DNA from: Mycteria americana
Lineage: Eukaryota > Chordata > Aves > Ciconiiformes > Ciconiidae
Reading direction: 5' to 3'
Length of the DNA stretch: 64,000 bases
Assembly (NCBI RefSeq): GCF_035582795.1
Contig: NC_134366.1
Location: 173,852,362 to 173,916,361, forward strand
Below are positions 1-11,040 of this stretch, in pieces. Within the stretch, counting starts at the first letter, position 1; every line of letters begins with the position of its first letter. Below the pieces are notes generated by a model that saw only the letters and a list, made by a program, of their open reading frames with translations, made no database searches and had not been told where the DNA came from. The position numbers and the translations under genes are program-made.

Positions 1-690
1 TTCTGCTCTTGCTTTGTTATTGGGGGTTTGGTAAGTTGGCTTTTTTTTGCAGATAGGTCTTAAGTAGTCCACAAGAGAGTATAAAGGTAATTTTACTTAA
101 TTTTTGGATCTGCACCCTAGAACATGCAGTAAATATGGGCTGAATGTGCTGGGACATCCCAACTCCAACAAAAATGATGAGGGTGATAAAAAATAAAATC
201 AGGAGTAAATTAATGAAAATAGCCAGGAGGAGCTGCTTGACCGACCTATTTCTTCCTTGTCACTGTGGGGGTAATGGGGTTGCCTAAGACAGGGCTCACT
301 ATTCTGTGTGGTGGTTGGATGCCAGCAGACCGAATTTGCAAAATCTGACATCTCAGTGCCTGAATTCTTTGAAGATCTTGCCCCAGCTGCCAGCAGACAG
401 CTAAGACATGCAAGGACCCAGGAGAAGTCCAATACTTCAATTGTGCAATTAGCGAGATGTTTTTATTTTAATTATTATCGCAATTAGTCAATAGGCCCTG
501 CTTCACATGTTTATGCCAGGTATCTAACTGTTCTGCTTGCCAGCCAACCACATCCCCAAATTCCTTTAATCTGTGTTATTCCCACAGGAAAGTAAACACA
601 CTTGTGGCTGGTTTACCTCAACTCTGTTCTTATTTTGCATCTGCTCTTCTCCTTGCCTTTGCATTAGTAGAGCATCAGAAAGAGATCATA
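1..690. other. Unique noncoding sequence
   Basis: No gene or repeat recognised. Short frames look random. Confidence 0.5.
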
Positions 691-696
691 GGCTCA

Positions 697-1766
697 GAGA
701 CTCACAAACTCACAGAATCACAGAATGGTGGAGGTTGGAAAGGACCTCTGGAGGTCAACTGGTCCAATCCCCCTCCTCAAGCAGGACCACCTAGAGCCAG
801 TTGCCCAGGACTGTGTCCAGCTGGATTTTTAATATGTCCAAAGATGGAGACTCCACAATGTCCCTGGGCAACCTGTGCCAGTCACCCTCACAGTAACAAA
901 ATGTCTCCTGATGTCCCAGCTCTCTCAGCTTTTCCTCAGATGAGAGATGCTCATCTTTGTGGATGAGTCATAGACTTTCTCCATGTCTATGTCTCTCTTC
1001 TACCGGGGAGGCTAGAACTGAACACAGTACTTCAGGTGTGGCCTCACCAGTGTTGAGTAGAGGGGAAGGATCAACTCTCTTAGCCTGCAGGCAATACTTC
1101 ACCTAATGCAACCCAGGATACCATTAGCCTCCTTTGCCGCAAGGGCACATTGCTGGCACATGTTCAACCTGGTGTCCACCAGGGCCCCCAGGTCCTTTTC
1201 GGTCGAGCTGCTTTCCAGCTGGATGGCCCCCAGTATATACTGGTGCATGAGGTTGTTCCTCTCCAGGTGTATAACTTTGCACTTTCCCTTGTTGAATTGC
1301 ATGAGGTTCCTGTCAGCCCATTTCTCCAGCCTGGCAAGGTTCCTTCCGATGGCAGCACAACCCTCTGGCGTATCAGCCACTCCTCCCAGTTCTGTCTCAT
1401 CCACAAACCTGCTGAGGGTACACTCTGCCCCATCATCCAGATCATAAATGGCAATGTTAAACAGGACTGGACCCAGTCTGACCTCTGGGGTACATCTCAA
1501 GTTATTAGCCTTCAAGGAGACTTTGTGCCACTGATCACCACCCCCTGGGCTCAGCCATTCAGCCAGTTTTCAACCCACCTCCCTGACTGCTCATCCAACC
1601 CATACCTCAACAGTTTGTCTATGAGGATCTTATGGGAGACAGTGTCAAAGACCTTCCTGAAGTCTGGGTAGACAATATCCACTGCTCTCCGTCCATCTAC
1701 CAGGCCAGTCATTTCATGATAGAAATTTATGAAGTTGGTCAAGCATGACTTCCCTTTGGTGAAGGA
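697..1766 (-). mobile_element. CR1 LINE, 5'-truncated
   Basis: The low-coordinate end carries the CR1 3' terminus (CACAGAATCACAGAATGG followed by the GTTGGAAAGGACCT motif). On the minus strand, frames at 1742-1551 and 1515-1099 encode the end of the CR1 reverse transcriptase: VDIVYPDF and VFDTVSHKILI, then the FADDTKLGG-like motif present as FVDETELGG. Homology stops near 1766, so only the 3' third remains. The catalytic DD is altered (D-E) and the frame is broken, so the copy is dead. Confidence 0.9.
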
Positions 1767-2097
1767 TCTGGATACAAAGAGAAGTCAGACTTGAATGTGA
1801 GTTGCAGCAGGGAGAATTTCATCTGGTGCTGTCCACTCTGTCGGCTCTTTCCAAAGACTGGGAGCTCTCGGGTAGGAGAGTGTCCCAGAGAGAAGGAACT
1901 GTCTCCATCAAATTTACTGACCCATGAGAATAAATTAAGCACAACCCTTCCCCTGTGCTGAGATTCTGGTTTCGTGAGAAGAATGTATAAAAAGTTATTT
2001 TTAAAAGATGACAGTGGCCATAATAATAGACTTCTTGGGACATGTACCACTCTAGACACAGACCATAAAAACAGGCTTTGGTACCCAAGTCCCCAGA

Positions 2098-2130
2098 TCC
2101 AGTCCAAGTCCAGTCCAGTCCAGTCCACCC
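2098..2130. repeat. Short AGTCC repeat
   Basis: About six AGTCC/AAGTCC pentamers in a row, creating the tryptophan/aspartate repeats in the antisense frame. Confidence 0.75.
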
Positions 2131-2989
2131 TGCCTCATCACTCACCAGTTCCTAGATGCTCTTCATCACCTCCCTGTTGAGCTGCAAAGGCCCTTGCAAG
2201 CCTGCAGGAGCCAATTAGCTCCTAGACACGCAGAATAACCATGGCCCAAGTCCTTCAGTGACTAAAGTCTTTTGAGATGAAGAGGTTTTAGAGAGAGACA
2301 CTGAAAAGCCCAGATTGTTGTGATGCAGTATTTCCAGAGCACTCCAAGCTAAAGATACCAAACCAAACTAGCATCTGGTATTTCCTATCACCAAGGAAGC
2401 CATTTTTGGACAAGATTTTCAGGGCACTTTGCTCTCTGCAGATCTTTCCGAGGAACCCAACACCTGATCTAGGTCCCCTTTTCCACTCCCCCAGCCAGAC
2501 ACCTGAATTTGTGTGCCTTACAGGCATAGCAATGCATTTTGGTACCACCACAGACCAGCAGCCCCTCCTTGGTCTATCTGGAAAGCAGTTCTCACCCCAT
2601 CTGTGTGACAGCCCTGATAAAATCCCTTTAAATCCCAGTGAAAAAGACAAACAATTCAGCTCATCTCAGCACATCTAAAATGGGGTGTCATAACAGCAGG
2701 CTCAGGCAAGCAAGCCACCTTATGAAAACAGATAATGCAATTTCACCCTAACTAGTAAGCCAGAAAGAGCCCTTTTATAAACAGACCAGTGATTATCTTG
2801 CTTCTATTCAAAGCTCACTTTATTATTCTGTTTTGTTCATTGTGAATTGATGCTTTGTTTGCATTAATTCTATGTCTGACAGCTGTCAAATACATCTTTA
2901 CGAAGGAAGCTTCATCATTAGTCTCAGATTTCATGATACTCATCACTGGACAAGTCAAAGCCACAGCATTTGTGTTCTTCTTTGGAAAA

Positions 2990-3036
2990 AAACAAACAAA
3001 CAAACAAACAAACAAACAAAACAAAACAAAAAAACA
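2990..3036. repeat. AAAC microsatellite
   Basis: AAACAAAC units repeated about eight times, then AAAACAAAAC and an A run; possibly a retroposon tail. Confidence 0.85.
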
Positions 3037-6000
3037 ATCAAAATGCAAGCACAAAGGGACATCAAATTAAGAGAGCATTGTCCCCAACATGTGCAAACCC
3101 AGTATTTTCATTAACCTTACTGAGACTAATAGGTTCAAACACAGCTAAATATGTTAAATAGCAGCTATAGCTGTGAGGGTTTCTTTGTTTTTTCTTAGCT
3201 GGAAAAGATAGCAGATTGGGAAGTGTTCAACACAGTAAAATAACCAAAAACTGGAATGAAACAACTTTACTTTTGCAAATGAGGCAGCTCTTCAGCACCA
3301 ATAGTCAGCTGGCATCTCACAGAGCAGGGAAGAAACACCACGACTGGGAGACTTAAAGACCTGTGGTCTTAAAGCCGTACTTTAAGCAAGCTTTGGAATA
3401 TCTATCTGGCCTATTTGTGAAGGGTAGATATTTGTGAAAATAACAAAACTGTAGTGGTCCCTTTTTGTTTTAAGAGCTTATGAACTTACCCATAGACAAG
3501 CAGACATGGAGTAGCTTAAAAATGAAATTACAGTATAAAAAGGAATAGAGACATATTAGAAGCCCTCTTTAAAAGAAGAGGTAAATATAAAATGCTAAAA
3601 TATTTCAATGTACTTACAGCACATTCTTTTTAGAGTGCTGAAAGCAAAAGAGGAGATAAAAAAGCAGAAAATCTTGGAATTTCTTAGAAGATATTTTACT
3701 AGCTTCACTTGGATATTGGCAGGTCTTCCATCCTTCAACTCTGTCTTTCCAGGAAATGCCAAAATTACACAGATTCCACTCATACTCAGAAGACAGCTTG
3801 GAGGAACTGTGGATATGTCATGGTTTTATCCTAGCTTTGCAGAGGAAAGAGTGTGCAGAAGAAAATTCTGCTTGCCAAATCCACTATGAAGTTTCCAAAA
3901 TCTGCCAATGTTTGCCTGCCAAATCAAAGTATCCATCCTGACTATACCTACCTGAATGGGACAGGAAAGTGGGGAAGGACCAGAAGGGAGAAATGTGGCA
4001 GCACTGGGTCACAGCAGGAGCTTCTGCTCCCCAGCTGCCCCAACTCTTGACAAAGTCTTATTAAGTAGGATGGCAAAATTAGGTTGGTGAGTGAATCCTA
4101 GACCAAATTTGTATCCCACCCCATTGCTTTCCTGCTCCATTTTGCCTTTCAGACTCCTGCCCATCCTTTAAGGAGATCTGACTATAGAATCCCTTTCTCT
4201 CCAAGCCGACTTCTATTAATTAATGATGTTCCTCTCTGAACTGCTGTCTCTCCATTGACAAGCAGACACGAATCCCCAGAATGAACAGGGTATAATGATG
4301 AAAGGAAATATCTCCTGCTCTGGAGACCGATGATGATTGATCTCTACTGTAGCAGCTGTGGTGAGCACATGAAGCTCCCATTGATCTTGGCACAGCACAA
4401 ACACCCCAAGGCTTTGAACTACTAGTGACCAAGGCCAGGACACGTCTTAGAGATAACAGGACAGTCAGTGCGTTACACAAAAGAGAGGGCTACTGTTCCA
4501 GCTCTGGATCTGCCTCTCTAAACAGCAGCTGTGTTCTCACCAAAAATCCTCCAAAACCCCCTTCTTTGTCCACCCACTTGTCCTTCTCTTGCTGAATCCG
4601 CTGTGCAGACCCAAAGATGGAGGAAGGAAAACATCCTTGCATAAGAAGGAAATAAATACAAAGGAAAAAATCCTAACATAGCTCCACATCTCAGTCAGGC
4701 ACAGATAAAATCAGACCCTACACTGCCTGGATCTGGAGGAGTAGTGCAGAGCATGCAAATATCCCAATTAACAATCACAGCTCCTGCACTTACCCTGCAT
4801 TGGACTTATCTTGGCCACCCAGGCTAACATGGACTCTGAGCTTGGGATCGTCAGTATAAAATAAGGTTTTGTGCAAGAAGTTATTCTGGTAGCAGCATCA
4901 AAGGATGGGGAGTCTATGCCAGGGTGTCCTTTCCACTATGCAGTCACCTTCCACCATTAGAGGTTATGGCGTCACCACTCACGTAGGACTGCCTGCGATG
5001 AGGGGATTCCCTACTGCCTAGGGAATGAAAATACTCAGGTCCCAAACACCCCTCTGTGTTTGGCTTTGTGGAGCTGGTGATGGAGGAGAAGCAACTGACT
5101 CCCACCGATGGAAATGGAAAGGTAAGGTTTGCATGGCATCCCTGTACAGACTGGGCTCATGGGGCTTGTTCCCTAGCTCCACATCCCAAATGGGTCACCC
5201 CCAATATCAGGCTGCTGTTGGCTGCCCACCTGGACTGTGTTCTTCAAGCCTACCCCCTCCAGCAAGGTGGCAGGTAGCCTAACAGGGACAGAAAGGAGGG
5301 AGGAAGGATGGTCACTCCCTGTGGTGACAAACTCACAAAACCTCTTGCAAATGGGGAAAATCCCCAAAACACTTCACACTTGCTTTTCCAAGGTGGCCTG
5401 CCGAAATTGTCTTTGACTTCATGCAAACCTCAGTGTGTTACTAATCAGCTCTGCAGTACCTGCACCACCAGCTTAGTGTCCCAGCCCACCTTTCCCACTT
5501 CTAGTGGCTGAAGTTCAGTAAACCACACATGCAACATATAATTAGAGAGAGATGCTACACATACGGCATTAAATGGGCTAGCTGGCTTCAGGGTTAAATA
5601 TCCAAAGAGGAACAGAAATATAAAAAAGAAGCAACAAAAAAACCCCCAGAAGATGAGAGTCAGATTGAACAAGAACAGTAAAAAGTGAGAGCTGGAAATT
5701 GCATTAAAGAAATGACATTATGTAGTCACGCTTTGTCTTGTAACACTTCCTAAAGAGCCTGAACTAACAAACCCAATGAGAGCATGATGATCCTGAACAT
5801 CTGACAGGCTGGAAATATTCCAAAGACAGATTTTTTTGCTGAAAACTGCTCGAAGTAGGAGGTATGGACTTCAGGAGGGCAAACAGGAGGGCTGGGTGAG
5901 TGGGGAGGCACCAGGGGGGGGGGCTGGGGGACACTGAGGGGGCTGCAGCCATGGTGGGGAGCTGGGTGGCATTGTGGGGGACACTGGGGGGGTATTTGGG

Positions 6001-6113
6001 GGCACCAAGGGTCACTGGGCAGGGGCTACGGGGGACTGCTGGGTGAGCAGGACTAGGAGGGGGGACAGCGGGGTGTGGGGGATGCCCGGGGGTCCCCACT
6101 GGCCCACCCGCAG

Positions 6114-6615
6114 TGGAGTTGTCCCCCCTCTTCCCCCACACAGTGATGCTGGGGCCGGAGCTGCAGGTGAAGGTGGCCGCCTTCGCCGGGGAGTGGATCT
6201 GGGCTCTGTGCACGGCCCATCCTGGCCACTTTGGCAACGTCGCCTGCCTGGGTGCCAACGCCATGAAACACCTCCCCACTTCTTCTGCAAAGCTCAGGTG
6301 GGAATCCCCACCCTCCCGAAAACACTTGTGACTCCCCAAAAGCCCCGGGACCCCCCCCCAACACCCCAGGTGTCCCCCATACCCTCTGGGTGCCAGCAGC
6401 CAGCATCACGCTCACCACCACAGTGCTCCTTTCCCCCTCCCAGCACCGAATGTGTGTGGGGGGGATCAGTGCCAAGCAGGGTGCTGACCCACCCCCCCAT
6501 ATTTTTTCACAACCCCCCCCAGCTCAGCAAGATGTTCTTCCTCTTCCCCGACCCCCATTTCAAGCGGACCAAGCACAAGTGGTGAATCATCAGCCCCATG
6601 CCGCTGGCAGGAGGG
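6114..6615 (+). pseudogene. METTL1: METTL1 fragment, two exons with the intron retained, disabled
   Basis: METTL1 is the catalytic subunit of the tRNA m7G46 methyltransferase. Exon A (6114-6297) follows a CCCGCAG acceptor and reads (V)ELSPLFP...VKV...NVACLGANAMKHLP, matching the SAM-binding core of METTL1. It ends CAG|GTGGGA. Exon B starts at 6523 after a C-rich tract and AG and reads LSKMFFLFPDPHFKRTKHKW, the most conserved block of the family. Two lesions are visible: one base is missing just after the NAMKHLP block, shifting the frame for the last residues of exon A, and a TGA at 6583-6585 replaces the arginine codon after KHKW. Homology continues only as far as IISP...LA before fading near 6615. 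The GC-rich sequence between the exons looks like the original intron, so this is a copied genomic segment rather than a retrocopy. No other METTL1 exons were found. Confidence 0.8.
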
Positions 6616-6686
6616 AACAGGATGCACTCCACCCCATCATCCTGCATCTCCTCCAGGGGTTTGGATAAGTCAGAGCAGGAACTTAC

Positions 6687-6738
6687 CGAACTCCATGCAA
6701 GCGATAGCAACCAACAGAAGAGACAGAAACACCTTCAT
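6687..6738 (-). CDS. Orphan Ly6-type signal-peptide exon
   Basis: The minus strand has an ATG at 6738 followed by a 52-nt open exon (MKVFLSLLLVAIACMEF) that ends at a strong donor, G|GTAAGT. The length, phase and hydrophobic signal-peptide composition match the first coding exons of LY6E and of the gene at 52623-57479 exactly. I looked for a 120-nt LU exon and a CC...LCN exon at lower coordinates on this strand and did not find one, so either the remaining exons lie beyond the left edge or this is a relic of a decayed copy. An ATTAAAG sequence about 45 bp upstream could be a weak TATA element. Confidence 0.6.
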
Positions 6739-6739
6739 C

Positions 6740-7925
6740 TTGCACGGACCCTTGTTGCCTGGTCACTGGGCTGCCACCGCTCTTTAATGCTGCTGGCATT
6801 TAAGGGTGCCACCGCTGGCTTTAATGGGACACCTCCTGGTGGCTTGCCATGTACCAGTTCCAAGCCAAGATCTAATTCTACTGGAAAAACGAGTCTGATA
6901 TTGAGCTATAAATGTGTTGAACGAGCTACAAAGCAAGCCCCACCTCCTGCCATACCATCATGTCTTTTCATGTTCTTTGGAGAAGAAAATGAGGGTTTGC
7001 ATGATGGACAATAGCTGAGGTTGTTTAAGCTGGGTGCTTTGTGTCTAGGCATGATGTGTAAGACCAGGGGTATTAAATAATCCCATTATCTCTTGCCTTG
7101 CCTTGCAGCTTGTTGATATTTCTTCTTTTTCGTAGTGGTTAGAGAGACCTGGGTGGCGTCAATGAGTCCTGGGTGGCTTCCATGAGTCCTGGGAAAAAAG
7201 CATGTGTGCAAGGCATGAGACCCCACATACTTTTCTTCTCTGTGTTTTTATCCTCAGCAGGGACCAGAGTTTATCACCAGGAGGAGAAGTGGAAAGCTGA
7301 CTTGCAATCCCTTACTCATTGGAAACAGCATGGTTGGGGTTTTGGTACTGTAGTACCTCTTCCCAAGCTGTGAGCAGGGTTTGAAGGGGGCTGTAGGTGG
7401 GAGCATGCCGTCTCCCTCTCTCCTCTCCCTGTCCTCTACAAGACACAGGTGGAGGGAGCACTGGGAAGACAACAGGACCAGGCCATGAAAGTCTGGGCCA
7501 AGGGAGTTCTCAGGCTCACTACCCTGAGCCATGTAGGGAGGATGGTGCATGGAGAAGCCACCCTGGTCTGAGCCAACCCTTTCCAAGTGTGGCAGCAAGC
7601 CCACAACTTCTTAGCTTGCCAAAAACCTTGGTTTTCCCATCCCCAAACCCTGCTGCCCCAGGCATCTGCCTGCTTCTCCTGTGCCTCAGGCCAGCCCCAG
7701 GCTCGTAAATCCTCCTACAATGTGTGATGGGCAAGTTCGATTGTGGAATTGCAGAAACTGGTAAAGAAGAACATTTCTGTGGTTATGTCAGGTGCTGCCC
7801 AACACACACTTTTAATAAGGAAAGAAAGGAGGAAAATTTGAAACAAAGATGTTCTTGGAGACATTCTCACCACCTTTTTTACCTATCACACCATTGGAGT
7901 AACTTTATTCAGGGTTAGTATCACT
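6740..7925. other. Noncoding stretch upstream of the orphan signal exon
   Basis: No gene recognised. The first 100 bp may hold the promoter of the signal exon. GGGTGGCnTCnATGAGTCCT occurs twice as a local repeat at about 7152-7190. Confidence 0.45.
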
Positions 7926-7926
7926 C

Positions 7927-7990
7927 AAATCACAGAATCACAGAATCACAGAATCATATAGGTTGGAAAAGACCTTTAAGATCTTGAAAT
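7927..7990 (-). mobile_element. Short CR1 3' tail
   Basis: Three tandem CACAGAAT units followed by CATATAGGTTGGAAAAGACC are the reverse complement of a CR1 3' end. The match ends after about 60 bp, where a run of TTTGAAATCCTTCAAA-type palindromic repeats begins. Confidence 0.75.
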
Positions 7991-8060
7991 CCTTCAAATT
8001 CTAAAGGATTTGAAATCCTTCAAATCCTTTAAGATCTTGAGATCCTTCAAATTCTTGAAA
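7976..8060. repeat. Palindromic AAGATCTTGAAATCCTTCAAA repeats
   Basis: The motif formed by AAGATCTTGA and ATCCTTCAAAT recurs two to three times, and AAAGGATTTGAA / TTCAAATCCTTT form 12-bp inverted arms around a 4-bp spacer, so the stretch could fold into a hairpin. It abuts the CR1 tail and probably arose by local duplication. Confidence 0.6.
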
Positions 8061-8667
8061 TGTTAAAAGTCAATGGTCTTCTGTTATTCCCAGATAAACA
8101 ACCCAGGCCTCATGTCTCCAAACCAAAAGCTCCAGTGACGGTCTCATCATTTTAGCAAGCCCTGCCTCACTTATAAACAACGTTTCTGAGTGATCTACAT
8201 CCTCAAGAATTTGGATCCATTGTTTTCACATTGCTTCCAGTCATTATGTTGATTATGAAAGTTTAGCAGTTATTTCCAGCCCAAAATTATCTAGGGAAAG
8301 GCATTTGGGTATATTCTTGGTTTGGTATTTGTCATGTTCAGCAGAGAATTTTATAATCCTATTAAGAAAGGGGAAATACGCTGATTGTGTTTGTTTTGTT
8401 CTTAGGAAAGAAAAAACAACTAAACATGGGAAGAGGTGTGGTTTCTGGTTTCTGGTATTAAGTAGCCTCAAACAATGTGTGCTAGATGATTGGTTTCACA
8501 TGCACATCTGAAATGTGATCTTCATTACAATGTAAGTATTTAGATAGAAGAATATATGTCAATACCCTGCTTAAATCCTGTGCCCTCCTTCAGTTTGGAG
8601 GGTTGTTTTGGGAGGGGGGGTGACAACATACCTTACTTGTTTATAGTTTCAGTTGATCTTTTCTGAG
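8061..8667. other. Noncoding stretch before the provirus
   Basis: No gene or repeat recognised. Confidence 0.45.
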
Positions 8668-9268
8668 TGTCCTGGTTCCGGCTGGGATAGAGTTAATTTT
8701 CTTCCTAGTAGCTGGTATAGTGCTGTGCTTTGGATTTAGTATGAGAATAATGTTGATAACACACTGATGGTTTAGTTGTTGCTAAGTAATGTTTACATAG
8801 TCAAGGACTTTTCAGCTTCCCACGCTCTGCCAGGTGCACAAGAAGCTGGAAGGGGACACAACCAGGACAGTTGATCCAAACTGGCCGAAGGGCTATTCCA
8901 TGCCATATGACGTCATGTTCAGAATAGAAACTGGGGGGAGTTGGCTGGGGGGCAGCGATCGCTGCTCAGGGACTGGCTGGGTGTCGGTTGGTGGGTGGTG
9001 AGTGCTTGGATCACTTGGTTTTTTCCTGATTTTTGTTCCTCTTGCTGTTGTTTTTTTCCTTTTCATTACTTTTCAATAATTTATTATTATTATTACTATT
9101 ATTGTTGTTGTTGTTACTATATTTTATTTCCATTATTAAACTGTTCTTATCTCAACCCCCAAGTTTTCTTACTTTTACTCTTCTGATTCTCTCACCCACC
9201 CCACTGGGGGGGAGGGTGAGCAAGCAGCTGCGTGGTGCTCAGTTGCCAACTGGGGCTAAAGCATGACA
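8668..9268 (+). mobile_element. 5' LTR of the ERVL-like provirus
   Basis: Begins TGTCCTGGTTCCGGCTGGG and ends ...GCATGACA (601 bp), matching the LTR at 15631-16215. The provirus is bordered by ctgag on the left and ccgag on the right, a 5-bp target duplication with one change, as expected for ERVL-type integration. It contains a perfect TGACGTCA (8908-8915), but the TATA box has mutated (AGAATAGAAA). A TTATTA-rich microsatellite and an ATTAAA polyA-type signal precede the end. Confidence 0.92.
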
Positions 9269-9277
9269 GTCCTTTTA

Positions 9278-9294
9278 GGTGCCCAACATGGGGT
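9278..9294 (+). other. Possible primer-binding site
   Basis: GGTGCCCAACATGGGG lies shortly after the 5' LTR and resembles the TGGnGCCCAACnTGGGG primer-binding sites of retroelements. The spacing from the LTR end (9 bases) is larger than usual, so this is tentative. Confidence 0.35.
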
Positions 9295-9501
9295 TTGAAA
9301 GGTTTGAGATAATAACACATTAACCAGAGCATATTAAAGAATTTAGATCTGTTAACAGTTGCAGGTCACAATATTGATTCATCTGTTCTCGATACTAGTT
9401 TCCGTGGTTATTAGATATTAGATGGATTATTAGATATTAGATATTTATTATTAGATATATTAGATGGATATTCTGTGGATACTAGATATTAGATCTGCAC
9501 C

Positions 9502-9936
9502 ATGCTCATTTTTTTGCTGTACATGTTAAAGATCGGTGTTGGTTTTTGCAGTTTGCTGTGCTCTGCAGTGATTAATGACGTTTTGACTGGGAGATTTGTT
9601 ATTAAAACAGTGGCCTTGAGCTTAGTCTGGTGTTTAAGCTTTGTACTGAAGCCATTACTGTACTTCGGGTACCACGTCATGGAGACAATTAGCAATTATA
9701 CCTCTTCCTCTGAGAGGTATTTTATGGAGGAAATACAGAATGGCACCTTTGCTACTTTCTTCTATGATGTTTCCTCCTTCATTACAATAACTTTTCAGTA
9801 TCTTGAACATCCTTGGGTAGTTAAGATACTTCTATTGGTATTTCTGGGGAATATTGTTTTGGTTTTATCTAAGGTTAATAAGCAATTTAAGAATATCATC
9901 CAGACATCTGCCTCAAGGCTGGATAGTTATGAGTAG
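9502..9936 (+). CDS. Intact membrane-protein ORF in the provirus leader, upstream of gag
   Basis: An uninterrupted 144-codon frame starts at an ATG in good context (CACCATGC) and ends at TAG 9934-9936. It lies between the 5' LTR and the gag-like region, where simple retroviruses have only an untranslated leader. The predicted protein has hydrophobic segments at about residues 2-22, 33-57 and 106-123, and two N-glycosylation sequons (N65-Y-T, N80-G-T) in the loop between the second and third, so a small multi-pass membrane glycoprotein is plausible. I do not recognise a family. Gag and pol downstream carry many lesions while this frame is open, which is notable for its length but could be chance. 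The element is an old endogenous copy and expression is unknown. Confidence 0.5.
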   Translation: MLIFLLYMLKIGVGFCSLLCSAVINDVLTGRFVIKTVALSLVWCLSFVLKPLLYFGYHVMETISNYTSSSERYFMEEIQNGTFATFFYDVSSFITITFQYLEHPWVVKILLLVFLGNIVLVLSKVNKQFKNIIQTSASRLDSYE

Positions 9937-9986
9937 CAGGGTGTGTGGGATTGCACTGACAATTCTTAGGACAGTGGGCACCTCCA

Positions 9987-11040
9987 GTGTTTTGGAACTT
10001 CACCCCTGAACAAGTGCAGAATCCTGAACAATTAGTAGAATATTTGAAAGAAGTGTGCTGTCACCCTGGCAATTCTAGGGAGACACAAATCACTACAATG
10101 TGCTGGGGTCTGGCCCATGCCTACCGAGCCCTGTTCAACACTATTCAGTACCCTCAAGGGGAAGAGAAGATCTCTGGATCTGACGACAAAGCGACAGGTA
10201 CTGTGGCTACTCCAACCCCAGCGACAGGAACTGCAGTTGCTCCAGCCCCGGTGACAGGCACTGCATCTGAACCAGGGAACCAGCCCGTGCCAGCATCTGT
10301 CACCCCTATACACAAGAAGAACTCCTGGAAGCGAAAGTCAGCTTGTTTAGAAAGGAATGATGAAAAAGCAGGGCCATCACGAGGAGAGGAGGAAGTGGAA
10401 GAACTCATAAACAAGATGGAAACCACCCGATCCCTATCCCTGAGTGAGCTGCAAGATATGTGAAAGGATTTTAGCCCTCGTCCAGCCGAGCACACTGTCA
10501 CCTGGCTGCTCCGATGATGGGATAACGGGGCCAGTAGCCTGGAATTAGAGGGTAAGGAAGCCAGGAGCTGGGATCCTTTCCTAGGGAAGGGGGCATTGAC
10601 AAAGCGATTGGAAAAGGAGCACAAACCCTCAACCTCCGGAGGCGAATCCTGTCAGCTATGAAGGAAAGGTATCCCTTCAGGGAAGATGTTATATGTCACC
10701 CAGGCAAGTGGACCACAATGGAGAGAGGTATCCAGTACCTGAGGGAATTAGCCGTGCTGGAGGTGATTTATGGTGACCTGGACAATGAGCAGTTATCCAA
10801 AGATCCAGATGAAGTCAGCTGCACGCGACCCATGTGGCGGAAGTTGGTACGGAGTGCACCAGTGTCATGTGCCAACTCATCGGAGTAATGACCTGGAAAG
10901 ACAGAGAGGGACAAATGGTGGATGAATTGGCTGGCCAGCTCTGGCGCTATGAAGAAAATATCTCTTCCTCCCTCATCTTGGCTGTGGAGAAACTCCCGGG
11001 AGGTCCAGGAACTCAAGGAGGATAGGTTCTACTCCCCACC
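9987..11040 (+). pseudogene. Degenerate gag of the ERVL-like provirus
   Basis: A 158-codon frame (9987-10463) followed, after frame changes and stops, by 10658-10888 and pieces up to about 11040, makes up a gag-like region. The first part has no ATG; it opens at GTG 9987, perhaps a mutated start. It includes an imperfect repeat of alternating threonine, proline, alanine and glycine (ATPTPATGT-like, twice or more) and a basic segment. The second part has an acidic/aromatic block (KERYPFREDV, QYLRELAVLEVIYGDL). No CCHC zinc knuckle was seen. Assignment as gag rests on position between the leader and protease as well as this composition. Confidence 0.65.

Larger units (their letters stand above)
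1770..6110. other. Noncoding stretch left of the METTL1 fragment
   Basis: Apart from the small AGTCC and AAAC repeats and a G-rich tract (about 5900-6110, GGGGGACACTG-like units), no gene is seen. I searched the minus strand here specifically for LU-domain exons that could belong to the 6687-6738 signal exon, without success. Confidence 0.5.

Noticed and set aside
1150-1671. 173-codon plus-strand frame
   Set aside because: Antisense shadow of the CR1 RT fragment on the minus strand.
4220-4480. Minus-strand frame starting MCNAL, considered as a Ly6 terminal exon for the orphan signal exon
   Set aside because: No CC pair before the CN and a stop codon lies just upstream in frame.
5974-6585. 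203-codon plus-strand frame and minus-strand frames over 5764-6475
   Set aside because: Produced by G-rich sequence; the only recognisable protein sequence there is the METTL1 fragment, in other frames.
9412-9495. Repeated TTAGATATTAGATGGAT units considered as a CRISPR-like or iteron array
   Set aside because: Units are short, irregular and without unique spacers; simple low-complexity sequence in the proviral leader of a bird genome.
10154-10624. 156-codon minus-strand frame
   Set aside because: Antisense of the repetitive Thr/Pro/Ala part of gag.
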